From assembly GCA_964415255.1 (NCBI GenBank), contig CAYQAC010000004.1, positions 31,631 to 95,630 on the forward strand: DNA of 64,000 nucleotides, given 5' to 3'. Within the stretch, counting starts at the first letter, position 1. Each line of letters starts with the position of its first letter. The notes below the pieces were generated by a model. The model searched no databases. It saw nothing but the letters and a program-made list of their open reading frames with translations, and was not told the origin of the DNA. Positions 45,046 through 54,042 of this stretch are shown here, one piece after another. The stretch is from JAHBVY01 sp964415255. Lineage in GTDB: Bacteria > Myxococcota_A > Polyangia > Polyangiales > Polyangiaceae. The translations under genes were made by a program, and so were the position numbers.

Positions 45046-46185
45046 TCAGTGTGACGAATCACTCGGCGTCGTCAGGCTCAAGATGCCGCTCGCGAGCATC
45101 ACCTCGGCCTCGACCGTGGCGGCTTGAGTCTCTGAGTCCGGCGTCGCCACCCGCTGGTAGCTGACCCACCAAGCGAGGCGCTCGTCACCTGCGAGCGGCG
45201 CGCTGGGGCTCAGCTCGAGCGTCACCTGGCGCGCGCCGCCGTCCGCCGGCAGCCGATCATCCCGCAGCAGCTCGCGGCGCCCCACGCCGCCAATAATCGC
45301 CGTGCGGAAATGTCTGCCGAGGTGGCGAGCCTCGCGCGCCAGCACCTGGTAGTCCTGGCCCACCAGCTCCACGCCCACCTCGATGCGCCGGAATAGATCC
45401 CCGGTGGGGAGCGCGTGCCCCACGCCCACCTGGCTGAGCGTGAGCTCTAGCCGGAGCGGCGCGTCGCGCCGCAGCGCCACGCGCACGCTCCGCGCCAGTA
45501 GCTCAGGGGAGCGCGCTCCAGCGAAGGCGTGGCTCGCGCGGCCGTCTTTTCCGCGCGGCATATGACACTGTGCGCAGGTGGCGCTGGCGTGGGGGGAGGC
45601 GCGGTGCTCGCTGACGGTGCTCTGCATCAAGAGCGGCGCGCCGCGCAGCGGGGCGTCGGGGAAGGGGAACTCATGGCAGCTCGCGCAGGCGAGGGCAGGC
45701 GCTGCATCGAGCAGCCTCACCACCGGGTGCGGCGCTTCACCATGCGCCTCACCGCGGAGCGCCCCGCTGTGCGGCGCTTCAGCTTGCTGCCTCGCTGAGC
45801 CTGCGAGGATTTGTCCGTTGACGACGTGGCACGTCACGCAGCCAACGCCTAGCTCGGCCAGCGCCTGGGGAGGCTCACTTCGCACGTCGGCCTCCGGCGC
45901 GTGGCAGCTACGGCACCAGGGCAGCGGCTCACGCTCGAGCGCCCGTTGGTAGCTGGGCGAGAGGTACGCCTGCTGGTGCAGGGAGCCGCGCCACTGTTGG
46001 GCGACGTCCTGGTGGCACCTCTCGCAGGCGGCGTTCAGGGCGAGCGCGGCCTCGCCGCGCGCCGGATTCGAGGGCGGCGCCCACGCGCTCGCCAACGCTG
46101 TGGGGAGCGGCGCTGCGCCCATCGGCTGCTCCGCTCGCGCGCCGCAGCCAACCAGCACGAGCAGCGCGAGCGGCAGGCTCCGCAC
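45046..46185 (-). CDS. Pentaheme c-type cytochrome lipoprotein
   Basis: 379 residues from the GTG at 46185; the signal VRSLPLALLVLVGC gives a lipobox and a GGGGG sequence lies just before the start. Five heme-binding motifs are visible: CERCH, CRSCH, CVTCH, CASCH and CAQCH, with extra His residues as possible axial ligands. The layout is like the multiheme cytochrome c554/NapC-like group with a C-terminal beta domain (~210-370). Likely an outer-membrane-anchored electron carrier. It starts 11 nt after the beta-propeller gene, so the two are likely co-transcribed. Confidence 0.88.
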   Translation of the reverse strand: MRSLPLALLVLVGCGARAEQPMGAAPLPTALASAWAPPSNPARGEAALALNAACERCHQDVAQQWRGSLHQQAYLSPSYQRALEREPLPWCRSCHAPEADVRSEPPQALAELGVGCVTCHVVNGQILAGSARQQAEAPHSGALRGEAHGEAPHPVVRLLDAAPALACASCHEFPFPDAPLRGAPLLMQSTVSEHRASPHASATCAQCHMPRGKDGRASHAFAGARSPELLARSVRVALRRDAPLRLELTLSQVGVGHALPTGDLFRRIEVGVELVGQDYQVLAREARHLGRHFRTAIIGGVGRRELLRDDRLPADGGARQVTLELSPSAPLAGDERLAWWVSYQRVATPDSETQAATVEAEVMLASGILSLTTPSDSSH

Positions 46186-46196
46186 GACGGCCCCCG

Positions 46197-47411
46197 CTAC
46201 CTCCCCCACAAGATCAGCGTCTGATCTCCGGAGCTGGTGAGCAGGGTGGTGCCGTCCCGGCTGAACTCTGCCGCGTACACGTTGGCCGTACCGGCGTGGC
46301 GCAGGGCCTTCACGAGCACCAGCTCGCTGCCGCTCCCTGGCTTCAACACCCGCGCGTGCCCGTCGTAGCTTGCCACCACCACGGCGTCGCCGCTCGGTGA
46401 GAAGCGGGCGCGGTGGGCGTTGTTCTTGAGGCCCTTGTAGGTCTGCATGTTGGTCGGCGCATCGAGCGGGATCAGCCACACCTCGGCGCCGGCGACGACG
46501 AGCAGGCGCCCGTCAGGGGAGAGATCGACCGAGTTGGTGTACTCAGGTGTGCCGTGGGTGAGCAGCACCCGCCCTGCCTCCAGGTCGACCACCTCCAAGG
46601 TGTTCGAGGGGAAGTAGGCGATGCACAGCCGCTTACCGTCTTCGCTGAGCACCCAATCCTCAATGCGCTCTTGCGACTCCAGGTGGAGCAGGGCGCGCCC
46701 CGTCTGGTCCATGAAGAGCAGCCCGCCGGTCTGCTGGGGGATGCGCGCGGCGGTCAGCCCAGCGACCTTCCCGTCGCGCGTCCAGCGCAGGGAGCCGAGG
46801 TTCGACTTCATGCTCAGCCCGCCCGCGGCCTCGCCGGTGGTGGCGTCCAAGAGCAGCGCGCTCTGGTTGCGCTCAACCGCGAGCCAGGCGCCGTGCGGGG
46901 CGCCGGCCTCGGGCCACAGCGCCAGCGGGTTCGTGGCGTCCGCCAGCTGGACACTGGAGAGCAGCTTACCGTTCAAGAGGTCATAAATCCTGACCTTTTG
47001 GTCAAAGCCCATCACGGCCGCGTGGCGATCGTCTGGGAAGCGCTCGGCGAAGCTCAGGTGGCTCACCCCCACGCGGATCTGGCGACGCGCCCGCCACTTG
47101 GCGTAGTCCTCCGTTGGGGCGACCACCCGCTGGGGCGTCACCACCTCCGAGAGCGGCGTGGCGGCGAGGCGTTCAGTCAGCCAGCCGAACTGCCTGGGCG
47201 CGCCGGGCAACGTGGAGGGCAGCGGCGGGGCAGCGCTGCCGGTGGCTACCGGGGTCGCCGCTCGCTCCGACGCCTCAGGCCCCGTCGCCGCCGCGGGGTC
47301 CTCACGCGGCTCGCTGAGCGGCTTGCTAGGCCCTGGCGCGCCTCCGCCGCACGCCGTCAAGGTGAGGAGCCCAGTCAGGGCCATGAGGGCGAGCGGAGCT
47401 GTCTTCGTCAT
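46197..47411 (-). CDS. Beta-propeller (WD40-like) lipoprotein
   Basis: 404 residues from MTKTAPLAL; signal ends LLTLTACGG. After a Pro/Ala linker come seven or so repeats with WD-like endings: HAAVMGFDQKVRIYDLLNGK, SVDLSPDGRLLVVAG, RARFSPSGDAVVVASYDG and AEFSRDGTTLLTSSGDQTLI ending in LILWGR. A scaffold or partner protein, probably for the cytochrome encoded 11 nt downstream. The long upstream frame to 47594 is not supported by a signal. Confidence 0.82.
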   Translation of the reverse strand: MTKTAPLALMALTGLLTLTACGGGAPGPSKPLSEPREDPAAATGPEASERAATPVATGSAAPPLPSTLPGAPRQFGWLTERLAATPLSEVVTPQRVVAPTEDYAKWRARRQIRVGVSHLSFAERFPDDRHAAVMGFDQKVRIYDLLNGKLLSSVQLADATNPLALWPEAGAPHGAWLAVERNQSALLLDATTGEAAGGLSMKSNLGSLRWTRDGKVAGLTAARIPQQTGGLLFMDQTGRALLHLESQERIEDWVLSEDGKRLCIAYFPSNTLEVVDLEAGRVLLTHGTPEYTNSVDLSPDGRLLVVAGAEVWLIPLDAPTNMQTYKGLKNNAHRARFSPSGDAVVVASYDGHARVLKPGSGSELVLVKALRHAGTANVYAAEFSRDGTTLLTSSGDQTLILWGR

Positions 47412-47508
47412 CGGTGTTCCAAATAGCACAGCAAAGCACCTGAACGCCGCACTGCCCCAGCGCCATTCCAGCGGGCCGCTCGCACGAAGGCTGCAGCAAG
47501 CCTCTCTC

Positions 47509-47540
47509 GTAGGGGCAGCCCCCCGTGGCTGCCCCCTAAC
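47509..47540. repeat. GTAGGGGC palindrome, AGCC core
   Basis: GTAGGGGCAGCC, a CCCCGT spacer, then GGCTGCCCCCTAAC: a third core variant, related to the GGCAGCC hairpins at 5448 and 7129. Followed at 47626-47674 by two copies of GTCAGGGGGACGTACGG. Confidence 0.65.
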
Positions 47541-47676
47541 GCTGCCCCCCAGCGCCATTCCGGCGCAGCCCCGCTCAGCGCCTGCCGAACCCAACCCCCC
47601 GATCCCCCCTCCCTAGCTGAGGTCAGGGGGACGTACGGGGCGCTCTTGGGCGATGAAGGTCAGGGGGACGTACGGC

Positions 47677-50637
47677 TCACTCCTCGGGCTGGCAGGAGAT
47701 GGCCAGGTTCCACGCGGCGAGCGTGGGTGCGTTCAGGCGATCGGTCGTGGGGGTGAGGCGGCTGCGGACGCGCACGAAGGGCAGCTGACGGGGCACGCCG
47801 GCGCTGGCCAGCACGCTGTCCACCACCAGGGAGCCGCCCTGGGTGTTGAGGCCTGAGTAGTTCGCGCGGGCGATCGCGTGCTGACCGTTCAGCGCGCTGG
47901 GCCCCGGAGGGTTCGTGAAGCGCAGCGGGATCTCCGTCGCGCTGTCGAGGCCCGCCGCCGTGGTGGCGGTGCGGATGTAGAACTCCACCTGCGAATCGTC
48001 AGGGGTCGTGGTGCTCCACGACCAGTGGCCCCAGCGCACCTTCGAGCCGTGCGGGCACACGTTCGTGGTGTCGTAGGTGCGGATGAAGTCACCTGGGTCG
48101 AACAAGATGACAGGATCCACCGGGACGGGCACCGGCTGCGTCTCCACCGACGCGGGCTGGGTGGACCAACGGAAGTTGTCGAGCAGCACCGTGGAGTCGT
48201 AGATCTGATCGCCCGTGTCCCAGATCAGGAAGCGCAGGGTGATGGTCTCACCGGGGATGACAGGCGCGGTGGTGGTGAGGAAGCTGGTGGCGCCGCCGCG
48301 CACCCGGTTAGCGCCATCGTTGCCATCGAGGCCCGTACCGGCGAGCGCGGGGTGGGTGTAGATGTTGGGCGCGCCCGGCACATCGAAGAAGCCGATGTTC
48401 ACCGAGACGGGGTTGCCCGCGGAGTCGAAGGAGATGTTGCGGTTGGCGGGGATACCCGGCGCCGCGCTGTCGTAGAGCGCGATGTAGGTGTCGTTGTACT
48501 GAGTGCACACCCACTCCGGGTACTCCGAGCTGAAGAAGCGGAAGTCGTAGGCGAGCGACTGCGCGTTGGTGGGCGCGCGGATCACCACCTCCAGCCCGCA
48601 GGAGTCGTAAGCCGCGGTGCCAGCGGGACAGCCAGGGCCGTTGACCGGGAAACCCGGCGGCGGCGGGACATAACCGTTCGCTGCGTAGCCGCTGTTCGGG
48701 TTGTAGTAGCCAGGGTCATCCGTGTCCCGCGCCGTGCCGGAGCTGAACGCCGCTAGGTTGGCGCCGTGGCGTGGGGTATTGGGGGATCCCACCGAGCCGA
48801 AGCGGTTCGTGATGGCGCGCTGGAGCGTGTTGGTGCAGTCGCTGCCATTCGCGCGGATCAGCCGGGAGCTGATCACGCCCCAGTTCGAGCTCGCCGCGTT
48901 GGTGGTGCGGCACAAGTCGATGGCGCGCGCGTAGTCAGCCGGGTTGGTGGAGGCGAACGGCAGCCCGTTGTCGCAGCTCACGGGCTCATCGTCGGCGACA
49001 CCGCTGCAGTCTTCATCAATGCCGTTGCCGGGGATGTCGAAGGCGCCAGGGTTCACCTGGGGGTCGCAGTCACGGCAGTCCCCCTGGGCCCAAGAGAAGC
49101 CGTCACCATCGTGATCGATGTTATCCTGCCAGCACAGCTCGCAGGTGCCGGCGGCGTTGGTCGCGCACTCATTGCCACACACCGTCTCCACCATGCTGAC
49201 GCACATGGGGTCCCACGCCGTGGTGCAGCAGGAGGGGCGCGCGTCGCAGACCTGCTGGACGCAGCCGCGGTCAGGGGTGGTGCAGACGCCAGAGTCGCAG
49301 GAGGGCGAGTTGCAGCACGAACCGCCGCTCGCGCAGGAGCCGCCCTCTGCTGAGCAGTTGGTGGTGAACCCTTGAGTGCGGAGCGCGATGTCGTCGACGC
49401 TCCAGCCGCCGCCCACCACAGAACCGTCAGTTCTCAGACGGAATCGTACGCGGAACTGGGTGCTGCGATAGGCGCTGATATCCAGGTTGACGGTGGTCCA
49501 AGTTTGGGTTGTGGTGAAGTTCTCGTGGATGTTGGTCCACGTGGTGCCACCGTTGGTGGACACCTCCACATAGGCATGGTCATAGACCGCCTCAATGTGG
49601 ACCCAACTGCGGTAGATCAGGGTAACCGGTCCGGTGCCGACCGTGGTGTCGATGATAGGGCTTACTAGGGAATCATCCCGGTTATTGCCGTAGCTCCCAT
49701 TGACGATGGTGCCTGCCAAACGGTTATCAGTGCTGGGGGAGGTGTCAGTGCTGGGGTCACCGGCGGAGTTGGAGCTGGCAGCATTAATCTGCCAGTTGCC
49801 ATTCCTCGTCCAAGCCGCGCCCGAGGAGAAGTCCTCCGAGTAGAAGGTGTACATGGGCCCAGCCCCCTCGCGGCACACCCCCGAGACGCAGCTCAGCCCG
49901 TAGCAGCACGGCGTGCTGCCCCCGCAGGCGCTGTCGCGCGGGATACACGCTGGCGGCAGCCCCACCTCATCACAGCCGCCGCCCAAGGGCCCACCCACCT
50001 CACAAGCGTGATGCGCGCAAGCGCCGAGCGACCCCCCCGTGCACACCGCGCCCGGCGTGACGATCGCGCCGTCGGCGCCGATCAAGGTGATGCCGCCATC
50101 CGTGATGGCGATGCCAGCGTCCTCATTGCCTAAGCCGCCCGGATCATCTGGGAAGGTTTGGCAGTAAGGGTCGCAAGGATCCGCGCAAGGCACAGGATCC
50201 CCCAGGGCCAGCACGCGCTGCCCGCCCTCTGGCGCGCCGAGCAAGGTGACCGAGTGGTTGATCACGCACTCGCCCCAGCTGCCGTTCGGGTTGCAGCTGC
50301 GCTCGCCCTCGCCGCACACCTCCTGACCGTTCACCTGACTGACGGTCTCCCCGCAGGGGATGCGTGCCCCTGGGTCGTCGCAGGGGCAGCCCTCCTTCGG
50401 TGTGGCGCAGCGGTCTTGAACGCAGGGGCCCACGCTGGGGTCCGTGTCGTCGCAGTCTGGCCCCGCCGGGCAGTTCACCCCAAAGCCGTCGCCGTCCTCG
50501 TCCACACAGGCGTAGCCGCCGTCGGGGTTCGTGGCGCCGCTTGGCAGCGCTTCGTCGCCGCAAGCCATCGGCAGCGATGCTGCCAGCCCTGCGCCAGTGA
50601 GGAGGGTGAACAGTCGAATTTGGGAGAAGAGACTCAT
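47677..50637 (-). CDS. Large Cys-rich lipoprotein with choice-of-anchor-L-like domain
   Basis: 986 residues from MSLFSQI; signal ends SLPMAC. Near the start DEDGDGFGVNCPAGPDCDDT, and again DHDGDGFSWAQGDCRDC later, are MopE-like Asp-rich metal-binding motifs. Cys-rich clusters (CCYGLSCVSGVC; CCNSPSCDSGVC) alternate with a beta-sandwich (SWVHIEAVYDHAYVEVST, WSVDDIALRTQG) and a domain with NTPRHGANLAAFSSGTARDT and SSEYPEWVCTQYNDTYIAL, the layout of choice-of-anchor L domains. Probably a surface-displayed, calcium- or copper-binding adhesin. Ends the pair with the gene at 50646, 8 nt upstream. Confidence 0.82.
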   Translation of the reverse strand: MSLFSQIRLFTLLTGAGLAASLPMACGDEALPSGATNPDGGYACVDEDGDGFGVNCPAGPDCDDTDPSVGPCVQDRCATPKEGCPCDDPGARIPCGETVSQVNGQEVCGEGERSCNPNGSWGECVINHSVTLLGAPEGGQRVLALGDPVPCADPCDPYCQTFPDDPGGLGNEDAGIAITDGGITLIGADGAIVTPGAVCTGGSLGACAHHACEVGGPLGGGCDEVGLPPACIPRDSACGGSTPCCYGLSCVSGVCREGAGPMYTFYSEDFSSGAAWTRNGNWQINAASSNSAGDPSTDTSPSTDNRLAGTIVNGSYGNNRDDSLVSPIIDTTVGTGPVTLIYRSWVHIEAVYDHAYVEVSTNGGTTWTNIHENFTTTQTWTTVNLDISAYRSTQFRVRFRLRTDGSVVGGGWSVDDIALRTQGFTTNCSAEGGSCASGGSCCNSPSCDSGVCTTPDRGCVQQVCDARPSCCTTAWDPMCVSMVETVCGNECATNAAGTCELCWQDNIDHDGDGFSWAQGDCRDCDPQVNPGAFDIPGNGIDEDCSGVADDEPVSCDNGLPFASTNPADYARAIDLCRTTNAASSNWGVISSRLIRANGSDCTNTLQRAITNRFGSVGSPNTPRHGANLAAFSSGTARDTDDPGYYNPNSGYAANGYVPPPPGFPVNGPGCPAGTAAYDSCGLEVVIRAPTNAQSLAYDFRFFSSEYPEWVCTQYNDTYIALYDSAAPGIPANRNISFDSAGNPVSVNIGFFDVPGAPNIYTHPALAGTGLDGNDGANRVRGGATSFLTTTAPVIPGETITLRFLIWDTGDQIYDSTVLLDNFRWSTQPASVETQPVPVPVDPVILFDPGDFIRTYDTTNVCPHGSKVRWGHWSWSTTTPDDSQVEFYIRTATTAAGLDSATEIPLRFTNPPGPSALNGQHAIARANYSGLNTQGGSLVVDSVLASAGVPRQLPFVRVRSRLTPTTDRLNAPTLAAWNLAISCQPEE

Positions 50638-50645
50638 GGCGGCGC

Positions 50646-51521
50646 TCAATCTGAGGGCAGGCTGGAGAAGTCGAAGCTGACGCTCGAGGCTTGGATGAGG
50701 GCGCGAACATCCCAAGGCGGCGCGCCCGCGAGCTGTGAGACGGTGCGTGCGCCGCTCGGGCCCGTTAGGCTGATGTTGCCCGCTGACTCAGCGATGGTCG
50801 CGGTGAGGACGCCCATCAGGCGGCTGCAATGCTCTGAGGTGGTGCCGGTGAAGCTGATGTTCTCTAGCCGGATGTGCTTCTGGCTGCCGTCCGTGAGCGA
50901 GAGCCAACCCGTGCTGGGCTCCGTGGTGGCGAAGCCGCCCACCTGGAGCGAGAGTGGGTTCGGGGTGGGCTTGAGGCCCTCCGCGAAGGCGTAAGCTGTG
51001 CTGACTAGCTCCACGCCGCCGATGTACCCCGTCCCCGCGCCGATCGACGGCTTCACCATGGCGACGATCGCGAGCGCGCCGGGCGCGCTGTAGGTGAGGT
51101 GGTTCAGCGTCTGCGCGAGCGCCGCTGGGGTGCCTGGGACGAAGGCGATGCTATCCGTCAGGAAACCTGTCGGACCGGGGCACACCTCATCGACAGGGGG
51201 GATGTCCACCGTCCCGCCTGCGCCCGCTGCGCCGCCGGCGCCTCCCCCGCCCGAGCCCGCTGCGCCTCCAACGCCCCCACTCCCCGCTGCACCGCCGCTG
51301 CTCCCCGCGCTGCCGCCGTCCCCGCCGCTCCCAGCGTTGCCGCTCCCAGCGCTCCCCCCATCACCGCCGCTCGCCCCGCTGCCCCCTTGACCCCCCGCTC
51401 CACCGCTCAGGTTCGCCTTGGGGCGCTCCTCTTCCCCCGAGCAGGCGGCTGACGCGAGCGCCAAGGTGACCAGCACGAGCTGTGGGAGCGAGCGGTGAAC
51501 GGAGGCTAGACGAAGACGCAT
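50646..51521 (-). CDS. Gly-rich-linker lipoprotein
   Basis: 291 residues from MRLRLASVH; signal ends LALASAACS. A ~75-residue Gly/Ser/Ala tandem linker precedes a ~180-residue C-terminal domain with AIVAMVKPSIGAGTGYIGGV and HIRLENISFTG that I do not recognise. Its stop lies 8 nt before the start of the large Cys-rich lipoprotein gene, so they form an operon and probably act together at the surface. Confidence 0.75.
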   Translation of the reverse strand: MRLRLASVHRSLPQLVLVTLALASAACSGEEERPKANLSGGAGGQGGSGASGGDGGSAGSGNAGSGGDGGSAGSSGGAAGSGGVGGAAGSGGGGAGGAAGAGGTVDIPPVDEVCPGPTGFLTDSIAFVPGTPAALAQTLNHLTYSAPGALAIVAMVKPSIGAGTGYIGGVELVSTAYAFAEGLKPTPNPLSLQVGGFATTEPSTGWLSLTDGSQKHIRLENISFTGTTSEHCSRLMGVLTATIAESAGNISLTGPSGARTVSQLAGAPPWDVRALIQASSVSFDFSSLPSD

Positions 51522-51691
51522 GGCTAGGTACGCACGGACTCCACCGGGCGAACACCTGTTGCACGTCTCATGCCCAGGCTGCCCATCGTGGTCCACCGCG
51601 AATCCTGAATGATGCCGTGAAACGCGCCACCGTGCGTCTGCAATGATTGCGGCCCTTGCAACAATTTCCGCGGAGTCCTCAGCAGCTGGGT

Positions 51692-51719
51692 GGGGGTTTG
51701 GGGGTTGGGTCGGCACCGC
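51692..51719 (+). repeat. Composite G-run motif ending GGCACCGC
   Basis: GGGGGTTTGGGGGTTGGGTC then GGCACCGC, 104 nt upstream of eno. Confidence 0.65.
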
Positions 51720-51804
51720 ACCTGAGCGCCCTCAACGGCTCGCGCTGGACACTTGCGCAGCATGCGGTGTGAGGGGGCGCCAGCGGCCCCGGCGCGCCTC
51801 AAAC

Positions 51805-51813
51805 TGTGATAAT
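51805..51813 (+). promoter_or_regulatory. Extended -10 element before eno
   Basis: TGTGATAAT lies 9 nt before the ATG and no ribosome-binding site is seen in between, so an eno transcript started here would be almost leaderless. Not verified. Confidence 0.3.
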
Positions 51814-51822
51814 CCGCGCGCC

Positions 51823-53091
51823 ATGCCGGAGATCATCGACGTCAGCGCGCGCGAAATCCTCGATTCACGAGGCAACCCCACGGTGGAGGCGGAGGTGCAG
51901 AGCCAGAGCGGCTTCGGCCGCGCGGCGGTGCCGAGCGGCGCGTCCACCGGTGAGCATGAGGCGGTGGAGCTGCGCGACGGCGACGCCGATCGCTATTTTG
52001 GTAAGGGCGTGAAGCAGGCCGTCAAGCACATCAACAAGGTGCTCCGGCCGGCGCTGGAGGGCTACAGCGTGCTCGATCAGGTGGGGGTGGATCAGGCGCT
52101 CTGCGATCTTGATGGAACCGCCAACAAGGGCAAGCTCGGCGCCAACGCGCTGCTCGCGGTGTCGCTCGCCACGGCGCGCGCCGGGGCAGATGTGCTCGAC
52201 TTGCCGCTCTGGCACTACCTAGGCGGGCTGCAAGCGCGCGTCTTGCCCACGCCGATGATGAACATCATCAACGGCGGCGCGCACGCCGACAACGGGCTCT
52301 CGATCCAAGAGTTCATGATCGTGCCCTTCGGGTTCGGCTCGTACACCAAGGCGCTCCGCGCCGGCACCGAGATTTTCCACGCGCTAAAGAGCAGCCTGTC
52401 GAAGGACGGCCTCACCACCGCCGTTGGCGATGAGGGCGGCTTCGCGCCGCGGCTCGGCTCCAACACGGAGGCGCTCGACCGCGTCCTCGCGGCGATCGAG
52501 GCGGCTGGGTACAAGCCGGGCAGCCAGGTTGGCATCGCGCTCGACGTCGCTGCCAGCGAGTTCTTCAAGGACGGCCAGTACCGCTACGACGAGCGCCCCA
52601 AGAGCGCCGCGGAGATGGTGCAGCTGTATGAGGAGCTGGTGGCGAAGTACCCCATCTTCAGCATTGAAGATGGCCTCGATCAGAACGACTGGGACGGCTG
52701 GAAGCTGCTCACGGAGAAGCTCGGCAAGCGGGTGCAGCTGGTGGGGGATGACCTCTTCGTCACCAACCCCAAGCGCCTCGCCGAGGGGATCCGCCAGGGT
52801 GTCGCCAACTCGATCTTGATCAAGCTAAACCAGATCGGCACCCTGACGGAGACGCTGGACACCATCCGCCTCGCGAACCGCGCGGGCTACAAGGCCGTCA
52901 TCTCTCACCGCTCCGGGGAGACGGAGGACACCTTCATCGCCGACCTGGCGGTGGCCACCAACGCCGGCCAAATCAAGACCGGCAGCCTGTGCCGTTCGGA
53001 TCGCGTGGCGAAGTACAACCAGCTGCTGCGCATCGCCAGCGAGCTGGATGAAGGCGCCGTGTACGCCGGCGGTGAGCCCTACGGCCGCTGA
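51823..53091 (+). CDS. eno: Enolase
   Basis: Interconverts 2-phosphoglycerate and phosphoenolpyruvate in glycolysis. 422 residues, the usual length. VPSGASTGEHEAVELRDGD carries the mobile-loop residues; GGAHADNGLSIQEFMI, GDEGGFAP, SIEDGLDQNDW and VGDDLFVTNPKRL hold the metal ligands and the catalytic Glu; LIKLNQIGTLTET and ISHRSGETEDTFIADLAV hold the catalytic Lys and the Ser-His region. The ATG at 51823 is chosen over earlier in-frame codons because MPEIIDVSAREILDSRGNPT is the standard N-terminus. A strong palindrome closes the transcript. Confidence 0.99.
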   Translation: MPEIIDVSAREILDSRGNPTVEAEVQSQSGFGRAAVPSGASTGEHEAVELRDGDADRYFGKGVKQAVKHINKVLRPALEGYSVLDQVGVDQALCDLDGTANKGKLGANALLAVSLATARAGADVLDLPLWHYLGGLQARVLPTPMMNIINGGAHADNGLSIQEFMIVPFGFGSYTKALRAGTEIFHALKSSLSKDGLTTAVGDEGGFAPRLGSNTEALDRVLAAIEAAGYKPGSQVGIALDVAASEFFKDGQYRYDERPKSAAEMVQLYEELVAKYPIFSIEDGLDQNDWDGWKLLTEKLGKRVQLVGDDLFVTNPKRLAEGIRQGVANSILIKLNQIGTLTETLDTIRLANRAGYKAVISHRSGETEDTFIADLAVATNAGQIKTGSLCRSDRVAKYNQLLRIASELDEGAVYAGGEPYGR

Positions 53092-53137
53092 CGGTACGTG
53101 GCCCTGACGGTTGATGCGTTGGGCCATGTCGCGCGGT

Positions 53138-53161
53138 GGGGGCGACCGGCCGGTCGCCCCC
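53138..53161. terminator. 24 bp perfect palindrome between convergent genes
   Basis: GGGGGCGACCGG followed by its reverse complement, 47 nt after the eno stop and 11 nt from the methyltransferase stop. May act as a two-way terminator; also resembles a core variant of the GTAGGGGC repeat family. Confidence 0.6.
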
Positions 53162-53171
53162 TGCCCGATGG

Positions 53172-53891
53172 TCATTTTGCCTTACAAATTAAGGCATCGC
53201 AGTCCCCCAGGTCCACCTGGTTGGTCACGCGGAGCCCCGCGGCGCTGAGCGCGCGCGTCAGCTCTGAAGGCTCGAACAGGCGCAGTGACAGCGTCCACTG
53301 TTCGTTCGGCTGACTGCCGCGCATGGGGCGCAGCTCAAGGCTCACTTCAAGGCGCTGCGTCGCCGCGTGGTAGCGCGCGCGCTCAATGACGCGGCAGGGG
53401 ACGCCCGTCTCTGGGTGCTCGAAGTACGGCGTGTGGTGCTCACTGTCCAGGTGGTGCGGCGCGAGGCGCAGCACGTCAAAGGCAAACACGCCCTCTTCGG
53501 CGAGGTGACGGGCGACGACGCTCAGCACCGCGTGGAGCGCCGCCGCGTCATCAGCGTGGGCCAGGCCGTTGAACGGGAAGGAGATCAAACTGAACCGCCG
53601 TGGCAGCTGAAGCGCCTGGATGTCGGTGTGCAGCGTCTGCAGGCGGTCCCCAACCCCCAAAACCCGCGCCTCGGAAGCTAGCGCCTCAAGCATCGACGCG
53701 GCGCGATCGACCCCGATGACCGGCACGCCGTCCGCCGCCAAGGCGAGCGCCACCCGCCCGCTGCCGACGCCCAGCTCGAGCACCGGCTCCCCTTGGGGCA
53801 GGCCCTGGGCGAGCCAGCGGTAGAGCGCGACGTCGTGCGCGCGCGCACCGAACAGCTGAGCGTAGAGCCGCGGCGTGGCGTAGAGGTCCAT
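53172..53891 (-). CDS. SAM-dependent methyltransferase, class I
   Basis: 239 residues from MDLYATPRLYAQLFG. Motif I is PVLELGVGSGRVALALA; VIGVDRAASML is the acidic loop after strand 2; FSLISFPFNGLAHADD and VFAFDVLRLAP follow. Short, cytoplasmic, substrate unknown; the C-terminal beta region (RLEVSLELRP) resembles small-molecule or protein methyltransferases with a SAM fold and an added sheet. A copy of the TTTTGGGGGTTGG motif lies in the codons for VLGVG. Convergent with eno. Confidence 0.88.
   Translation of the reverse strand: MDLYATPRLYAQLFGARAHDVALYRWLAQGLPQGEPVLELGVGSGRVALALAADGVPVIGVDRAASMLEALASEARVLGVGDRLQTLHTDIQALQLPRRFSLISFPFNGLAHADDAAALHAVLSVVARHLAEEGVFAFDVLRLAPHHLDSEHHTPYFEHPETGVPCRVIERARYHAATQRLEVSLELRPMRGSQPNEQWTLSLRLFEPSELTRALSAAGLRVTNQVDLGDCDALICKAK
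53652..53665 (-). repeat. TTTTGGGGGTT motif copy
   Basis: AACCCCCAAAACCC on the plus strand, inside the methyltransferase gene. Confidence 0.55.
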
Positions 53892-53972
53892 CTTGATCCG
53901 TGGGGAAGCCGATCGTGAACTCGGCGGGGCGAGGGGCGACAAGCATGTCACACCGGTGCCGCGAAGCGCCTG

Positions 53973-54000
53973 GTAGCGGCGCAGCATGCTGCGCCCCTAT
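53973..54000. repeat. GCAGCATGCTGC palindrome copy
   Basis: GTAGCGGCGCAGCATGCTGC then GCCCCTAT; lies between the methyltransferase and the divergent Cys-rich gene. Confidence 0.75.
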
Positions 54001-54042
54001 GCGCTTGCTGCGGCTTGGCACGGCGCTCGCTATGCTCCCGGT

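Larger units (their letters stand above)
51522..51822. other. Divergent promoter region (lipoprotein / eno)
   Basis: About 300 nt between divergent genes. It holds the G-run motif (51692-51719) and, next to eno, an extended -10-like sequence. AT-richer patch at 51655-51675. Confidence 0.5.
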
